Source of the DNA: Nocardia macrotermitis
GTDB taxonomy: Bacteria; Actinomycetota; Actinomycetes; Mycobacteriales; Mycobacteriaceae
Assembly: GCF_009604405.1 (NCBI RefSeq)
Contig: NZ_WEGK01000003.1
Location: 558,001 to 622,000, forward strand
Reading direction: 5' to 3'
DNA: 64,000 nt
Below the pieces are notes generated by a model. The model was not told the DNA's origin. It saw nothing but the letters and a program-made list of their open reading frames with translations, and did not search any database. Below are positions 35,516-45,234 of the stretch, piece by piece; within the stretch, counting starts at the first letter, position 1; every line of letters begins with the position of its first letter. A program made the translations under genes and the position numbers.

Positions 35516-36864
35516 TGATCGACGAATCGGAACAGATCGACGAGATCGATGGTGACACTTCGGAATACACCGCTGAGGATCCGGTCGACCTGCGGCGGCA
35601 GCGACTGCGACCGCGCACCGAGACCGACCCGGTGCCTGCCTCGGACCCCAGCGAACAGGTCGTCGACTCGACCACTGAGACGCTCGATCCGTACGGCGTG
35701 GGTTCGGAGAATCTGGCCGAACCGATGCCGGATTCCCGCGAGATCGCCGCGGTGCGGGAGGCCCGGTTGGCAATGTTGCGCACCCCGGCGCCTGGAGTGG
35801 AAACCGAAGCGGCGCAGTGGGGTTGGCGCGGCAGGCTCAACAGCCTCGGGCTCCGGCTGCGTCCACATCGTCTGAGTGGGGAGGTGGTGTACCGCCGCGC
35901 GGTGGAGCGGATCCGTCAGCCCGTGCCCGGCACACCGTTGCTGGTGGTGGCGAATCCGAAGGGCGGGACCGGGGTGACTCCGGCGGTGGTGCTGCTGTCG
36001 GCGTTGCTGGCCCGGCATCGGGGCGGGCAGGTGGTGGGCTGGGATGCGAACGAGGCGTGCGGCACGCTGGCCGATCGCGTCGCGGTGTGCACGGGCGCGG
36101 ATTCGGTATGGGACGTGCTGGGCAACGCCGGGCACCTGTGCTCGGCGAACGGAGACGCCTCGGGTCTGGGCCGATTCCTGCACCGGCAACCGACGCTGGA
36201 GGAGATCCTCGCCTCGGACAACGCACCGGGCGGAACAGCGTGTATCGGTGCAGCGGAATGCGCGGCGATCTGGGCGGTCCTGCGTCGGCACCGCGCGATG
36301 GTGGTGGCGGACACCGGCAACAACGATCGCGCAGAAGGGTTCCGGTGGGTGATCGAGCACGCGACGGCGCTGGTGGTGCCGGTCATCGGCCGTCGTGACG
36401 CGGTGCTGTCGGCGCTGCGGTTGCTGGACGGGATCGCCGACGCGGGCCGGGAAGATCTGGCCGCGGCGGCGGTGATCGTGCTGGCCGAGCTCGGCGACAG
36501 CGTGATGGCCGCGGACGCGTTCACGGCGGCCGGTGCGCGCACGGTGTTGCGGGTTCCGTTCGACCCTGTCCTGGCCGGTGGGGATCGGATCGTGGTGGCG
36601 CGGTTGCCCCGGCCCACGATCGCAGCCTGGACCCAGGTCGCGGCCACGGTCGTCGACGCCGCTGCCGACGCGCTGGCTGGTCGTCACATCCCTCTGGAAA
36701 GCGAATTCGTTCCCGAATCACACTGGGCTGCAAGGGAAGTGGATCGATCGTCGGTGAAGTCGCGCAGGCTGCTGGCCTATGCGATGCATGAGGGGCCGAA
36801 TGCGATGACCGGGCAGTTCCGGGTTCCGGCCGTGCCGAGCTATCCCGACCAGCCCGGCTGGTAA
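35515..36864 (+). CDS. MinD/ParA-like ATPase with degenerate P-loop
   Basis: The 449-residue protein has an acidic disordered N-terminus (1-100) and a SIMIBI ATPase-type domain from about residue 138. The deviant Walker A reads KGGTGVT (149-155): the signature lysine Lys149 is kept but the usual second lysine of KGGxGKT is Val154, which should impair ATP hydrolysis or binding. The later DTGNNDRAEGF resembles the Walker-A-prime/B region. ATG 35515 follows GAAGGAGG. Proteins of this kind recur in actinobacterial transfer operons; a structural or regulatory role in localising the machinery is inferred. Confidence 0.75.
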   Translation: MIDESEQIDEIDGDTSEYTAEDPVDLRRQRLRPRTETDPVPASDPSEQVVDSTTETLDPYGVGSENLAEPMPDSREIAAVREARLAMLRTPAPGVETEAAQWGWRGRLNSLGLRLRPHRLSGEVVYRRAVERIRQPVPGTPLLVVANPKGGTGVTPAVVLLSALLARHRGGQVVGWDANEACGTLADRVAVCTGADSVWDVLGNAGHLCSANGDASGLGRFLHRQPTLEEILASDNAPGGTACIGAAECAAIWAVLRRHRAMVVADTGNNDRAEGFRWVIEHATALVVPVIGRRDAVLSALRLLDGIADAGREDLAAAAVIVLAELGDSVMAADAFTAAGARTVLRVPFDPVLAGGDRIVVARLPRPTIAAWTQVAATVVDAAADALAGRHIPLESEFVPESHWAAREVDRSSVKSRRLLAYAMHEGPNAMTGQFRVPAVPSYPDQPGW

Positions 36865-36898
36865 ACCCCGGAATCCGCTGAACAGTAGGAGGTTTCGC

Positions 36899-37303
36899 AT
36901 GTTCATTCGCTATCTATCACCACGGCTACACCCGCCTATGTCTCGGCTCGCGACCCTGTGCGCGTTGGCGGCGGTCGCACTGATCGCCGGAACGGGGGAG
37001 GCGAGTGCGGGCGCGATCGACAACCCGCTCAACGGGATCAAGCCCGATCTGGGCCTGTTCTCCGGTGCGCTGGACGCGTCGTGGAAACGGGTGGTCGCGT
37101 TCATCTGGACGTTGGTCGTGGTGGGTTCCGCAGTGCGCGTGATCGTCGGTGCGTTCAAGGTCAAGCGCGCCAAATCGCGCGGTTACGCGAACGATCTGGC
37201 CGAGGGCAGTGAGGAGCTCCAGGACGCGCTGGTGTCCCTGGGACTGGTCGGCCTGGCGTCCCCGATCATCGCGACCGTCCTTTTCGTCGTCGGCGGGAGC
37301 TGA
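36899..37303 (+). CDS. Pilin-like (VirB2/TrbC-type) small membrane protein
   Basis: The 134-residue product has a signal-peptide-like N-terminus (LATLCALAAVALIAGTGEASA, 17-37) and two further hydrophobic helices (VAFIWTLVVVGSAVRVIVGAF, and LGLVGLASPIIATVLFVVGG) around a charged loop (KVKRAKSRGYANDLAEG). That layout and its place between the peptidoglycan hydrolase and the core channel genes match the small pilin-like subunit of type IV secretion systems. ATG 36899 follows AGGAGG; ATG 36938 is an alternative. Sequence similarity to known pilins is too low to see directly. Confidence 0.65.
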   Translation: MFIRYLSPRLHPPMSRLATLCALAAVALIAGTGEASAGAIDNPLNGIKPDLGLFSGALDASWKRVVAFIWTLVVVGSAVRVIVGAFKVKRAKSRGYANDLAEGSEELQDALVSLGLVGLASPIIATVLFVVGGS

Positions 37304-37363
37304 CCAGTCCACCGGCCGAACAACCCGATCCGAACCGAAACAAGATGCGAGGAGGTAGGCCAG

Positions 37364-38101
37364 ATGTCCAGTAGCAGAAACAGATTCGCCGATGTGACAC
37401 CCGATGAGCCCACATCGCAGGCCGCGCCGACGCAGATCACGGCACCGCCACGTAACTGGCGGTCGCGGTATCGCTGGCTGATCGTCGGTGTAGGGCTGGT
37501 CGCGGTGAGCCTGTGCGGACTGGTGGTCGTGCACGTCACCGAACATCACAGTGGTGGTGAGCAACAGGCTGTGATTCGGGCCGCGCATGGTCCGGTGGCC
37601 ACGTTCGAGGGTGTGCCGGTCGGGTACACCCGGGACGAGGCGGGGGCGGCGACGGCCGCGGTGAATACGATCCAAGCTCTGACCCAGGCCGGGCAGGGAC
37701 GAGTGCCGATGTCCGCCGTGGTCGCCGCGCTGATCGCGCGCGATCCGGGCCCGCACCTTCGCGCGTCGATCGAGGTCGGAGCCGGCCGCGGCCAGGGGTC
37801 CGAAGTGGTGAACATGATCCCGGCCGCAGTGACCGTGAAGAGCTTCTCGCCGCTGGCCGCGCGAGTGAGCATCTGGACGATGACGCTGTCGCGGGGAGCG
37901 ATCAGCACAGGTGGCCCGGTATCGGTGATCACCGCGTGGTCGACCCACGATGTGGATCTGGTGTGGCAGGACGGGGACTGGAAGGTCAAGGACACCGCTG
38001 GGCAGGTAGGTCCGACTCCCGATGAACAGGTCTCACCAACCCCGGATTCTCCTCTGACACAACAGATCCAGTCCGGCTACTACTCCTTCTACGTCAACTA
38101 G
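37364..38101 (+). CDS. VirB8/TcpC-like bitopic protein
   Basis: The 245-residue protein has a cytoplasmic N-terminus, one transmembrane helix (WLIVGVGLVAVSLCGLVVVHV, about 39-59) and an extracellular domain with the NTF2-like pattern of TcpC/VirB8 proteins: a helical AAVNTIQALTQA stretch, then strands including VKSFSPLAARVSIWTMTLS and DVDLVWQDGDWKVKDT. A Pro-rich tail ends the protein. ATG 37364 follows GAGGAGG. It is likely a structural scaffold of the channel. Assignment rests on topology, strand pattern and context. Confidence 0.65.
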   Translation: MSSSRNRFADVTPDEPTSQAAPTQITAPPRNWRSRYRWLIVGVGLVAVSLCGLVVVHVTEHHSGGEQQAVIRAAHGPVATFEGVPVGYTRDEAGAATAAVNTIQALTQAGQGRVPMSAVVAALIARDPGPHLRASIEVGAGRGQGSEVVNMIPAAVTVKSFSPLAARVSIWTMTLSRGAISTGGPVSVITAWSTHDVDLVWQDGDWKVKDTAGQVGPTPDEQVSPTPDSPLTQQIQSGYYSFYVN

Positions 38102-38104
38102 GCG

Positions 38105-40282
38105 GTGACCGGAATGCATCGACAACACCACCGTCTGCTCGCCGCTCTCGCAGTGTTCGTGATGGCCTGCACCGGGCTGGGAGCGGGGATGAGCGCGGCG
38201 CACGCGGCCCCGATCATGCCCGGCACCTCGGCCGCGGGCGGTGACCTGCCGAACGGGTTCCCGGCCGATCTGCGTCAATTCATCGGCGGCACTGCGGAAT
38301 TCAAGTCCGCACCGTGGTTCTCGGGCTCGTGCGCGAACCGTGGCGGTGATGTCGGCGCGTACATCAATACCGCGATGGCCGTGGAAGACCGCTTGCTGTA
38401 CTGGACCTCGAGCGATGACCAGAAACTACAACTGCTGCACGGGAAGATTCCGGATACCGTTGCCTCGCAGCTGGTTTCGCAGGGCCAGGGTCCGCCGAAG
38501 TCCGCGTTGCCGCGCGTCTTCCCGGCCGGTGACGCCACCTTCCACCTGCCCTCACCGGCATGCCGGGACGATCTGAAGCGGTGGGGCCGGAGCCCAGCGT
38601 GGAACGTGTGGAGTTTCGACTGGGCGGCGACCCCGGACAAACAGTCCATGCAAGCGATCGCGGCGGCCACCACACACGCCTTCGCCGAAGTCCCCGCCAA
38701 AGCGTGGACCGACCCCTGCGGTGTGAACGGATTCTATTGCGCACACGCATTTTTCGCGGACTGCGCACACGCGGACACCGTGACCGGTGACCAGGTTCGC
38801 TGCCAGCAGTGGAACGTCGCGGTGGGGAACCTGTTCGTCGGCACCGCGGATTGGCTCGACCTCAACGTCGGGGTCGCCGATCGGCTCGGCGACGCCATGA
38901 AGCAGGTGTTCGGGGACTCGGTCGGCGGAGGGATGGTGAAGGCGTTCTCGTGGGTCGTGCACACCTCGGTGGACACGGCCCGGTTCGTCAGCGATCCGCA
39001 GACCACGATCGATGACTGGGCCAACGCCGCCAAGAGCAGCGCGGTGGATCTGAGCACCCGCGTGCTGGACGGACTGGCCGCGACGGGCCGCTTCGATCCG
39101 TCGGCACCGTGGTTCCTGCACTGGTACGCGCTCTCGTGCGGGATCGGGATCATGGTGATGGGCGCGATGACACTGCTCGCGCTGTGGCGGGCTTCGACGC
39201 ACAAGGAAACCTTGAAGTCGTTGGGAGCGGACCTGTTCGGGTATCTGCCGACCGGGGTCCTGCTGATGCTGTTCGCACCGATGATCGCCGGGATGCTCCT
39301 GGGCGTGGCCGACACCGCCTCGGAATCGGTGACCAGCACGCTGGGCCCGGATATGGGCGAGATGATCACCAACCTGAAGAAATTCGTCGGCGAGATCACC
39401 GCCAGCCACATGGTCGGCGGCGTGCTGGTCGGGCTGGTGTTGTTCCTGCTGTTGCTCGTCGGTGCGCTGGCGGTGTTCTTCGGACTGCTCATGCACCAGG
39501 TTGCCCTGCCGTGTCTGGCGGTGGCGGCCGGGATCGGGTTCGGGATGTGGGTGCACCCCACGTGGCGCAAGAAAGCGCTGCGGCCGGTGCTGCTGTTCAT
39601 CGCGATTGTATTCAGCAAGCCGCTGCTGTTTCTGATGCTCGCGGTATTGACCGGCGCGATCAACGCGGACCTCACCGACACCAGCACCGGCAGCGATCAA
39701 CTCGGGATCCTGGCCAAGCTGTGCACGGTCGCGGTGGCATTCCTGGTCGCGGGGATGGCTCCGTGGACGCTGCTGCGGTACGCGCCGCTGTTGCCCTCCC
39801 ACTCGGACGCCGCCGGGTTCGGACAGTCCAGCTCCATGCTGGCCGGCGCGGTCGGCGGTGCCGGGTCGGCGATGATGTGGAACCGCGGCATGGGCACCCG
39901 CCGCCAGCGCGGACGCCTCGAACAACCCGGTAACGCCGAGCCCGGGGAACAGGGCACGCCAGGAAAAGGCGGCGCAGATCCCAAGTGGCGCACCGGCGGT
40001 CGCGACGACGGCAAGTCCAGCACCGAAGCCGGACTCGGCAAGACCCTCACCCGGAGCGTCAATACCGAGAAATCGTCGGCATCGCGCCATGAGACCGGCA
40101 CGGTCGGCCGGACGAGCTCCGGGGTCGGCTGCAAATTCGGCACCATCGCCAAGACCGCGGGCGGCACAGCGCTCGGTGCGGGCGTCGTCGCGGTGCCGAT
40201 CGCGGCGCAAGCGGCCAGCGGGGCGTTGAACAAGGCCCGCAGCGCCGCCGAGGCCGCTCCCGGAGAAGCGGAAGTCGAATGA
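38105..40282 (+). CDS. VirB6/TrbL-like polytopic channel protein
   Basis: This 725-residue protein has a signal peptide (LLAALAVFVMACTGLGAGM then AHAA), a 300-residue extracytoplasmic region with many Trp and six or more cysteines (e.g. CGVNGFYCAHAFFADC), then five or six membrane segments between about residues 340 and 560, and a basic, disordered cytoplasmic tail (from 590) rich in Gly, Arg and Ser. This fits the VirB6-type inner-membrane channel subunit of actinobacterial conjugation systems. The start is GTG 38105 or ATG 38114. It is coupled by ATGA overlap to the next gene. Confidence 0.75.
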   Translation: MTGMHRQHHRLLAALAVFVMACTGLGAGMSAAHAAPIMPGTSAAGGDLPNGFPADLRQFIGGTAEFKSAPWFSGSCANRGGDVGAYINTAMAVEDRLLYWTSSDDQKLQLLHGKIPDTVASQLVSQGQGPPKSALPRVFPAGDATFHLPSPACRDDLKRWGRSPAWNVWSFDWAATPDKQSMQAIAAATTHAFAEVPAKAWTDPCGVNGFYCAHAFFADCAHADTVTGDQVRCQQWNVAVGNLFVGTADWLDLNVGVADRLGDAMKQVFGDSVGGGMVKAFSWVVHTSVDTARFVSDPQTTIDDWANAAKSSAVDLSTRVLDGLAATGRFDPSAPWFLHWYALSCGIGIMVMGAMTLLALWRASTHKETLKSLGADLFGYLPTGVLLMLFAPMIAGMLLGVADTASESVTSTLGPDMGEMITNLKKFVGEITASHMVGGVLVGLVLFLLLLVGALAVFFGLLMHQVALPCLAVAAGIGFGMWVHPTWRKKALRPVLLFIAIVFSKPLLFLMLAVLTGAINADLTDTSTGSDQLGILAKLCTVAVAFLVAGMAPWTLLRYAPLLPSHSDAAGFGQSSSMLAGAVGGAGSAMMWNRGMGTRRQRGRLEQPGNAEPGEQGTPGKGGADPKWRTGGRDDGKSSTEAGLGKTLTRSVNTEKSSASRHETGTVGRTSSGVGCKFGTIAKTAGGTALGAGVVAVPIAAQAASGALNKARSAAEAAPGEAEVE

Positions 40283-41850
40283 GCGGGCCGCGCGTCAGCG
40301 TGCTGGGCGGGGAGATCGCCCGCCGCTCCTGGTTGGGTCTGTCGCGGCCGGTGCTGCTGGCCTGGGCCGTGAGTATCGTTGCGGCACTGGCGATCTACTT
40401 CCTCGGTGGCGGTGCGACCTGGGCGATCATCACCGCGCTGGCGCTGCTGATGGGTGTGTTCGCCGCGACGATGGAATGGCGCGACAAACCGTCGATCGCG
40501 GCGCGTCAGCTGCACGTACTACGGATGTGGTCGCGCCGCCGCCGCGGCGAACATATCTACCGCAACCCGGGTGATCCCGAGTGCGGGGATCCGGCGCGAG
40601 ATCCGGGATGGGAATTCCCGCCACCACTCGGGCACACCGCACCTCTCGCGGTAGCCGGGACCGGGCTGGACCAGATGTTCATCGTCCGCACCGCCAATCC
40701 CGGTGAGCGCGTGGCCTATTCGGTGATCCTGGCCGTGGAAGGCGTGGCGGACGGACTGCGGGGAGACGCCGCGTACACGGCGGCGTCGGCCGCGTTCGGT
40801 GTGTTCCTCGCGCAGATGGCGCGCACGAGTTCGCTGATCCGGGGTGTGCAGCTGCTGCACCGCAGCGTCCCGCACGATATGGCCCCGCACATCCACTGGG
40901 CGCACACCCGCGTCGAGCAGCTGGCCGACCCACGTCTGGCACCCGCGGTCGAATCCTATGGCGCGTTGATCGATGTCACCGCGCCGCTGGCCGAGGAACA
41001 CCGCAGCTTCGTGGTGTTGCGGATCCCGCAGACCGAAGCGTTCATGGCCGCCACCGCCCGCCTGACCCGCACCAGGAACGCCGCGGTGCACGGCGCGATC
41101 GCGCAGGTGATCCGGGACGAAACCGAGCGCGCCACAAGACTTTTGGCGCTCGCCGGAATGGGACGGGTGGACGTGCTGGGGGAACGGCGCGCATGCGCGG
41201 TCATCCGGGCGTTCCTGGATCCGAGCTACCAGCTGGACCGTCACCGTGACGCGAACTGGAACAACTGCTGGCCCAGTTACATCGGCGGCACCGACAGCGT
41301 CGCGGTCGGCCACGAACACTGGTGGCGCACCCGGGTCGGGCTCATCCCACCCCGCGCGATCGAACCGGTCCCACTCGGCCCGCTATGGCTCGCACCGCTA
41401 CTGACCGGAGTGGAGGCCGACCCGGGTGATGAGGACACCGCACCGATTCCCACCATCCGAACCCTCTCTGTGCGTATCGATTTCGTGCCCGCGCACCGGG
41501 CCCGCGCCGCCGCGCGCGGCGACTTCACCGCCGACCAGGCACGGCGCACCAAGGAACAGCAGCGAGGCAAGCTCGACGACGGCTCCACCGAAGTCATGGC
41601 CACCGCCTCGGACCGTCGCCGACACGACCTGATGCCCGGCTCCGGGCACCACGGCGCGATCTACTCGGCCACCATCGCGGTCACCGGCCGCGATCCCGAC
41701 GACCTGGACCGCGCCTGCCTCCGCGTCTCCGAAGCCGCGGGCGAATCCGCCATCGCCGAAATCGACTGGGCCCACGCCGATCACGACGTCGCGATCTTCA
41801 CCACCCTGCCCCTGGGACGCGGCCTCGCCGCCACCCCATACACCCGCTGA
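40279..41850 (+). CDS. SCO6880-family type IV secretion protein
   Basis: The 523-residue product has two N-terminal membrane helices (LLAWAVSIVAALAIYFLGGG, and ATWAIITALALLMGVFAA) followed by a large soluble part containing the conserved WEFPPPLGHTAPLAVAGTG and RTANPGERVAYSVIL. This is the SCO6880 family, which in actinobacteria combines a PrgI/VirB3-like membrane part with the N-terminal half of VirB4 and lacks the ATPase domain. The ATPase is the next gene. The start overlaps the preceding stop (ATGA). Confidence 0.85.
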   Translation: MSGPRVSVLGGEIARRSWLGLSRPVLLAWAVSIVAALAIYFLGGGATWAIITALALLMGVFAATMEWRDKPSIAARQLHVLRMWSRRRRGEHIYRNPGDPECGDPARDPGWEFPPPLGHTAPLAVAGTGLDQMFIVRTANPGERVAYSVILAVEGVADGLRGDAAYTAASAAFGVFLAQMARTSSLIRGVQLLHRSVPHDMAPHIHWAHTRVEQLADPRLAPAVESYGALIDVTAPLAEEHRSFVVLRIPQTEAFMAATARLTRTRNAAVHGAIAQVIRDETERATRLLALAGMGRVDVLGERRACAVIRAFLDPSYQLDRHRDANWNNCWPSYIGGTDSVAVGHEHWWRTRVGLIPPRAIEPVPLGPLWLAPLLTGVEADPGDEDTAPIPTIRTLSVRIDFVPAHRARAAARGDFTADQARRTKEQQRGKLDDGSTEVMATASDRRRHDLMPGSGHHGAIYSATIAVTGRDPDDLDRACLRVSEAAGESAIAEIDWAHADHDVAIFTTLPLGRGLAATPYTR

Positions 41851-41864
41851 AGGAGGCCAGACCG

Positions 41865-43409
41865 ATGCCCACACCGCCAACGACCGAACCCTCCGCACAA
41901 CCGCACCGACCCGCTCGGCGAAAGCTCCGGCGTGGACATCGGAAAGTGCTGGAGGACAACACTATAGGTGAACGCGAATCATCGTCGCCAGGGAACGTAA
42001 CCTCGTCAGCCGGTGGGATCGAGCGACGTCCGGCACCTCGGCGGCGGCGCATTTTCGACAAGTACGGCTGGTACGAAATGCGGTCCGAGGGCGCGTGGTC
42101 CACCACTCGTCAAGCCGAGGCGTGGAACCTGGCGACGAACCGGCGGCGTACCCGTCAGGACGGCGTGCTGGCCGGGCTGAACACCATGACCCAAACCCTC
42201 GAGATCGTCGACGCTTTCGCCGCATACGGCACCGACACCTCCGGAATCAACATCGTCGTCATCGGCGACATCGGCCGCGGCAAATCCTCCTGGATCAAAA
42301 CCGTCTGCGTGCTACGCCAACTCGTCGCTGGACGACAGGTCGTGGTCCTGGACCGCAAACCACAAGCCGGGTACGGCGAATACACCCCGCTCGCACAAGG
42401 ATTGGGCGCGGAAAGCATCCGATTCCGCATCGGTGGAAGCGGTGCCTGCCTGAACCTGCTCGACCCGGCGATCAGCCGCGGCGGCAACCACGATCACGGT
42501 CTGGAAGGCATCGTGCCCGCAGGCCAGGAAGCTCTCGTGCTGGCCGTCCTCACCGATGCCATGGGCCGCACACTCGACGAAAAAGAAAAAGCCGCCGTCG
42601 GCGCCGCCCTGGTCGCAGTGAACACCGCTGCTCAGGCCGCGAATACCGAGCCGGTCATCCGGGACCTGGCGATGCGCCTGCTGGACCCATGCCCCGCCGA
42701 CGGCACAAGCTTCGGATCCCGCTGGAGCCAGCGCGCCCTGGAATGGGGCTTGGAACCCGGACTGGCCCTGGCGCGGCTGGCCGATCGAGACCTGCGCGGT
42801 CTGGTCGACGCACCTACCAGCCCGGCGGTGCGCGACGCACTCGAAACACATCCCTTGGTGCACTTCGATCTCTCGGCGCTGCCCACCGACGGGCCCGCGC
42901 TGCGGGTGGTGATGACCGCGATCAACACCTGGCTGGCGAACCGGTTGGCGGCACGATCCTCGCGATATCAGCAGACGATCCTGGTCGTCGAGGAAGGCTG
43001 GCACGTCGCAGGCGGCTCCACCGGTGAAGTGTTCCGCGCGAACCTGAAACTCTCACGCGGACTCGGACTTTCGACGGTATCCGCATTTCATCACCCCGCC
43101 GACCAGCCCGCTGAGTCACCTGCACGCGCGTTGATGGGAGAAGCGTCCATCGTGGTGTTGTTCGGGCAGTCCCGCGCCGACGACGCCGCGGAAACCGTTC
43201 GTCTGTATCGGCTACCGGCCGGGACCGAGGAGACGCTGATGCAACTGGGTCGAGGCCAATCTCTGATCAAGATGGGAAGCCGAGATCCGTTCCTGCTCAG
43301 CCATATTCGCTCGCCATGGGAGATCGAGCTCACCGACACCGACTCGCCGATAACGGGCCGACCTCGCCCGGGAACCGGCGGCGGGCTCGTCACAGGGAGT
43401 ACGTCATGA
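41865..43409 (+). CDS. VirB4-like conjugation ATPase
   Basis: The 514-residue protein is the cytoplasmic motor of the transfer channel. Walker A is GDIGRGKSS (134-142), Walker B is TILVVEEGW around residue 370, and the C-terminal RecA-like lobe contains STVSAFHHPADQP and LFGQSRADDAAETVRLYRLP. The first 60 residues are basic and disordered. It supplies the ATPase half missing from the SCO6880-family neighbour. ATG 41865 follows AAGGAGG. No membrane segment. The stop overlaps the next start. Confidence 0.9.
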   Translation: MPTPPTTEPSAQPHRPARRKLRRGHRKVLEDNTIGERESSSPGNVTSSAGGIERRPAPRRRRIFDKYGWYEMRSEGAWSTTRQAEAWNLATNRRRTRQDGVLAGLNTMTQTLEIVDAFAAYGTDTSGINIVVIGDIGRGKSSWIKTVCVLRQLVAGRQVVVLDRKPQAGYGEYTPLAQGLGAESIRFRIGGSGACLNLLDPAISRGGNHDHGLEGIVPAGQEALVLAVLTDAMGRTLDEKEKAAVGAALVAVNTAAQAANTEPVIRDLAMRLLDPCPADGTSFGSRWSQRALEWGLEPGLALARLADRDLRGLVDAPTSPAVRDALETHPLVHFDLSALPTDGPALRVVMTAINTWLANRLAARSSRYQQTILVVEEGWHVAGGSTGEVFRANLKLSRGLGLSTVSAFHHPADQPAESPARALMGEASIVVLFGQSRADDAAETVRLYRLPAGTEETLMQLGRGQSLIKMGSRDPFLLSHIRSPWEIELTDTDSPITGRPRPGTGGGLVTGSTS

Positions 43410-43888
43410 CCCGACGCCGGGTGCCCGGCCCGGCGCGGCACGAGCCGCTGATTCCGGCCGGGCTGACGCTGGCTGTGCTGGCCGGAACCACCATCATCGC
43501 CGGTGTGCTCGGCGGGGGAGCGCTGTCCGCCCTCTTGTCCTGGCACCGGCCCGCGCTCACCAGCCCTACCGCCGCTGTGGGCATCGTGGAGCGACTGGTC
43601 CGGCATCCGGCCGATCCCGCCGCGGCTTGGCCGCACGAGCCTCGTCCCGGACCGGTGTGGCTCACCTGGCCGTGCATCCTGCTCGCCGCGATCGTCTGGA
43701 GCGCGGGGATGATCATTCTCGGCGGCCTCATCGACGAGCGACTGGGCCGTCGACACCGCGATCAGGGCCTGGCCAGCAGCACAGACCTATACCGTACCGG
43801 CCTCGATGCACGCTCAGCGGTCCGTAAAGCCGTGCACGAATATCCGAACCTCACCACCGAACACCCTGTCCGGCGGCGGTGGCGATGA
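43406..43888 (+). CDS. Membrane part of a split coupling protein
   Basis: The 160-residue product has two transmembrane helices (IPAGLTLAVLAGTTIIAGVL, about 16-35, and LTWPCILLAAIVWSAGMIIL, about 86-105) and a basic C-terminus (ARSAVRKAVHEYPNL). This is the N-terminal anchor architecture of VirD4/TraG coupling proteins, but the gene stops before the P-loop. The ATPase domain is encoded by the next gene in another frame, starting in the overlap ATGA. I read the pair as one coupling protein encoded in two genes. Confidence 0.7.
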   Translation: MTRRRVPGPARHEPLIPAGLTLAVLAGTTIIAGVLGGGALSALLSWHRPALTSPTAAVGIVERLVRHPADPAAAWPHEPRPGPVWLTWPCILLAAIVWSAGMIILGGLIDERLGRRHRDQGLASSTDLYRTGLDARSAVRKAVHEYPNLTTEHPVRRRWR

Positions 43889-45234
43889 ACTGGATCAGAT
43901 CCCTCCGACGACCACCAGTGGATCCCTCGACCGCGGCGATCGACATCGGTGTCCTACGGGACCAACCTCGCCAGCACGTATACCTGCAACACCGCGATGG
44001 CGTGATTGTCCACGGTCCCACCGGAGCCGGTAAAACGTGGCGCATCGCCTGCCAACGTGTATGGGACGCACCAGGGTTCGTGCTGGCCACCACAACCAAG
44101 ACCGACCTGGTCGCCGCGACTTTCGCAGCCCGTACCGAACGCGGCCGCATCGCGGTGTTCGACCCGGAAAGCCTGACCGGCTGGCCCGAATCGATCCGCT
44201 GGTCACCTCTGACCGGCTGCGACGACCCCGACACCGCGATCCGCCGCGCTGCCGCGCTGGCTCGCGCGATGCCCCTGGAGGGCACGAAGAACGGCGCATA
44301 CTTCGAACAGAAAGCCGCCACACTCGTGCGCTGTTACCTCCACGCCGCAGCCCTGGGCGAGCACTCGATCCGCGACGTACGCGTATGGGTATCCGCCCGC
44401 ACCAACCGCACCGCCGTGAACATCCTCACCGAGACCCTGCCGGACTGGGCCACCGAACTCGAACAGATCCTCGGCTCGGCCAGCGAATCCACCGACGACG
44501 TCCTGGCCGCCGCAGCCCGCCTGCTCGAACCCCTCGCCTCCCCGAAACTCCTGGCCGCAGTGGATATTCCGATCCAGGAATCCTTCGACATCGCCGAGTT
44601 CGTGCTGTCCGGCGCGAACACCCTGTACCTGGTGTCCAAAGGCACCAGCCGCAGCATGGCACCCTTCGTCACCGCGCTGGCTGCCGAAGTCCACCACACG
44701 GCGGACCGCGAATCCCAACACCGCCCCGGCAATCGGCTGGACCCGCCGATCCGGCTGGTCCTGGACGAGATGAACAACATCGCCCCGATCCCGGACCTGC
44801 CGATGATCGTGACCGACTCGGGCGGCAAAGGCATCAGCGTCTGGGCCTTCGCGCACAACCAGGACCAGAACGAAATGCGCTGGGGCACCGAAGGCGGTCG
44901 CGTCCTGGCCCAGTCCGCGCCCGCCACCGTGATCCTGCCCGGCCTGCGCGGCGTCGACGAACTCGGCGCTCTATCCCGACTCCTGGGAGAACGTCGCCGG
45001 TGGGAAGCCACCCTCGGTGCCGGGGGCCGCAGCTACGCCTTGCACGACGACACCGTGCTGCGAGTCGACGAAATCCGCGAACTCGACACCGACCAAGCAC
45101 TACTGGTTTACCGCAACGCCCCCGCAGTCCTGCTGCGGCTGCCCAGCGTCTGGGACGTGCCCCGCTGGCGCGATGCGGTCCTGACGTCCACAGCCCGTTT
45201 CGACCACATCGTTCACACGGCAGAACCCCCATGA
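43885..45234 (+). CDS. VirD4/TraG-type coupling ATPase, soluble
   Basis: This 449-residue AAA-type coupling ATPase has Walker A GPTGAGKT (44-51), the VLATTTKTDLV segment typical of TraG proteins, Walker B LVLDE (291-295), and the C-terminal HNQDQNEMRWG and LRGVDELGALSRLLGERR blocks. Coupling proteins recruit the DNA-relaxase complex or effectors to the channel. It lacks transmembrane helices; these are in the preceding overlapping gene. ATG 43885 is chosen for the ATGA overlap; a GTG at 43879 is possible. Confidence 0.9.
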   Translation: MNWIRSLRRPPVDPSTAAIDIGVLRDQPRQHVYLQHRDGVIVHGPTGAGKTWRIACQRVWDAPGFVLATTTKTDLVAATFAARTERGRIAVFDPESLTGWPESIRWSPLTGCDDPDTAIRRAAALARAMPLEGTKNGAYFEQKAATLVRCYLHAAALGEHSIRDVRVWVSARTNRTAVNILTETLPDWATELEQILGSASESTDDVLAAAARLLEPLASPKLLAAVDIPIQESFDIAEFVLSGANTLYLVSKGTSRSMAPFVTALAAEVHHTADRESQHRPGNRLDPPIRLVLDEMNNIAPIPDLPMIVTDSGGKGISVWAFAHNQDQNEMRWGTEGGRVLAQSAPATVILPGLRGVDELGALSRLLGERRRWEATLGAGGRSYALHDDTVLRVDEIRELDTDQALLVYRNAPAVLLRLPSVWDVPRWRDAVLTSTARFDHIVHTAEPP

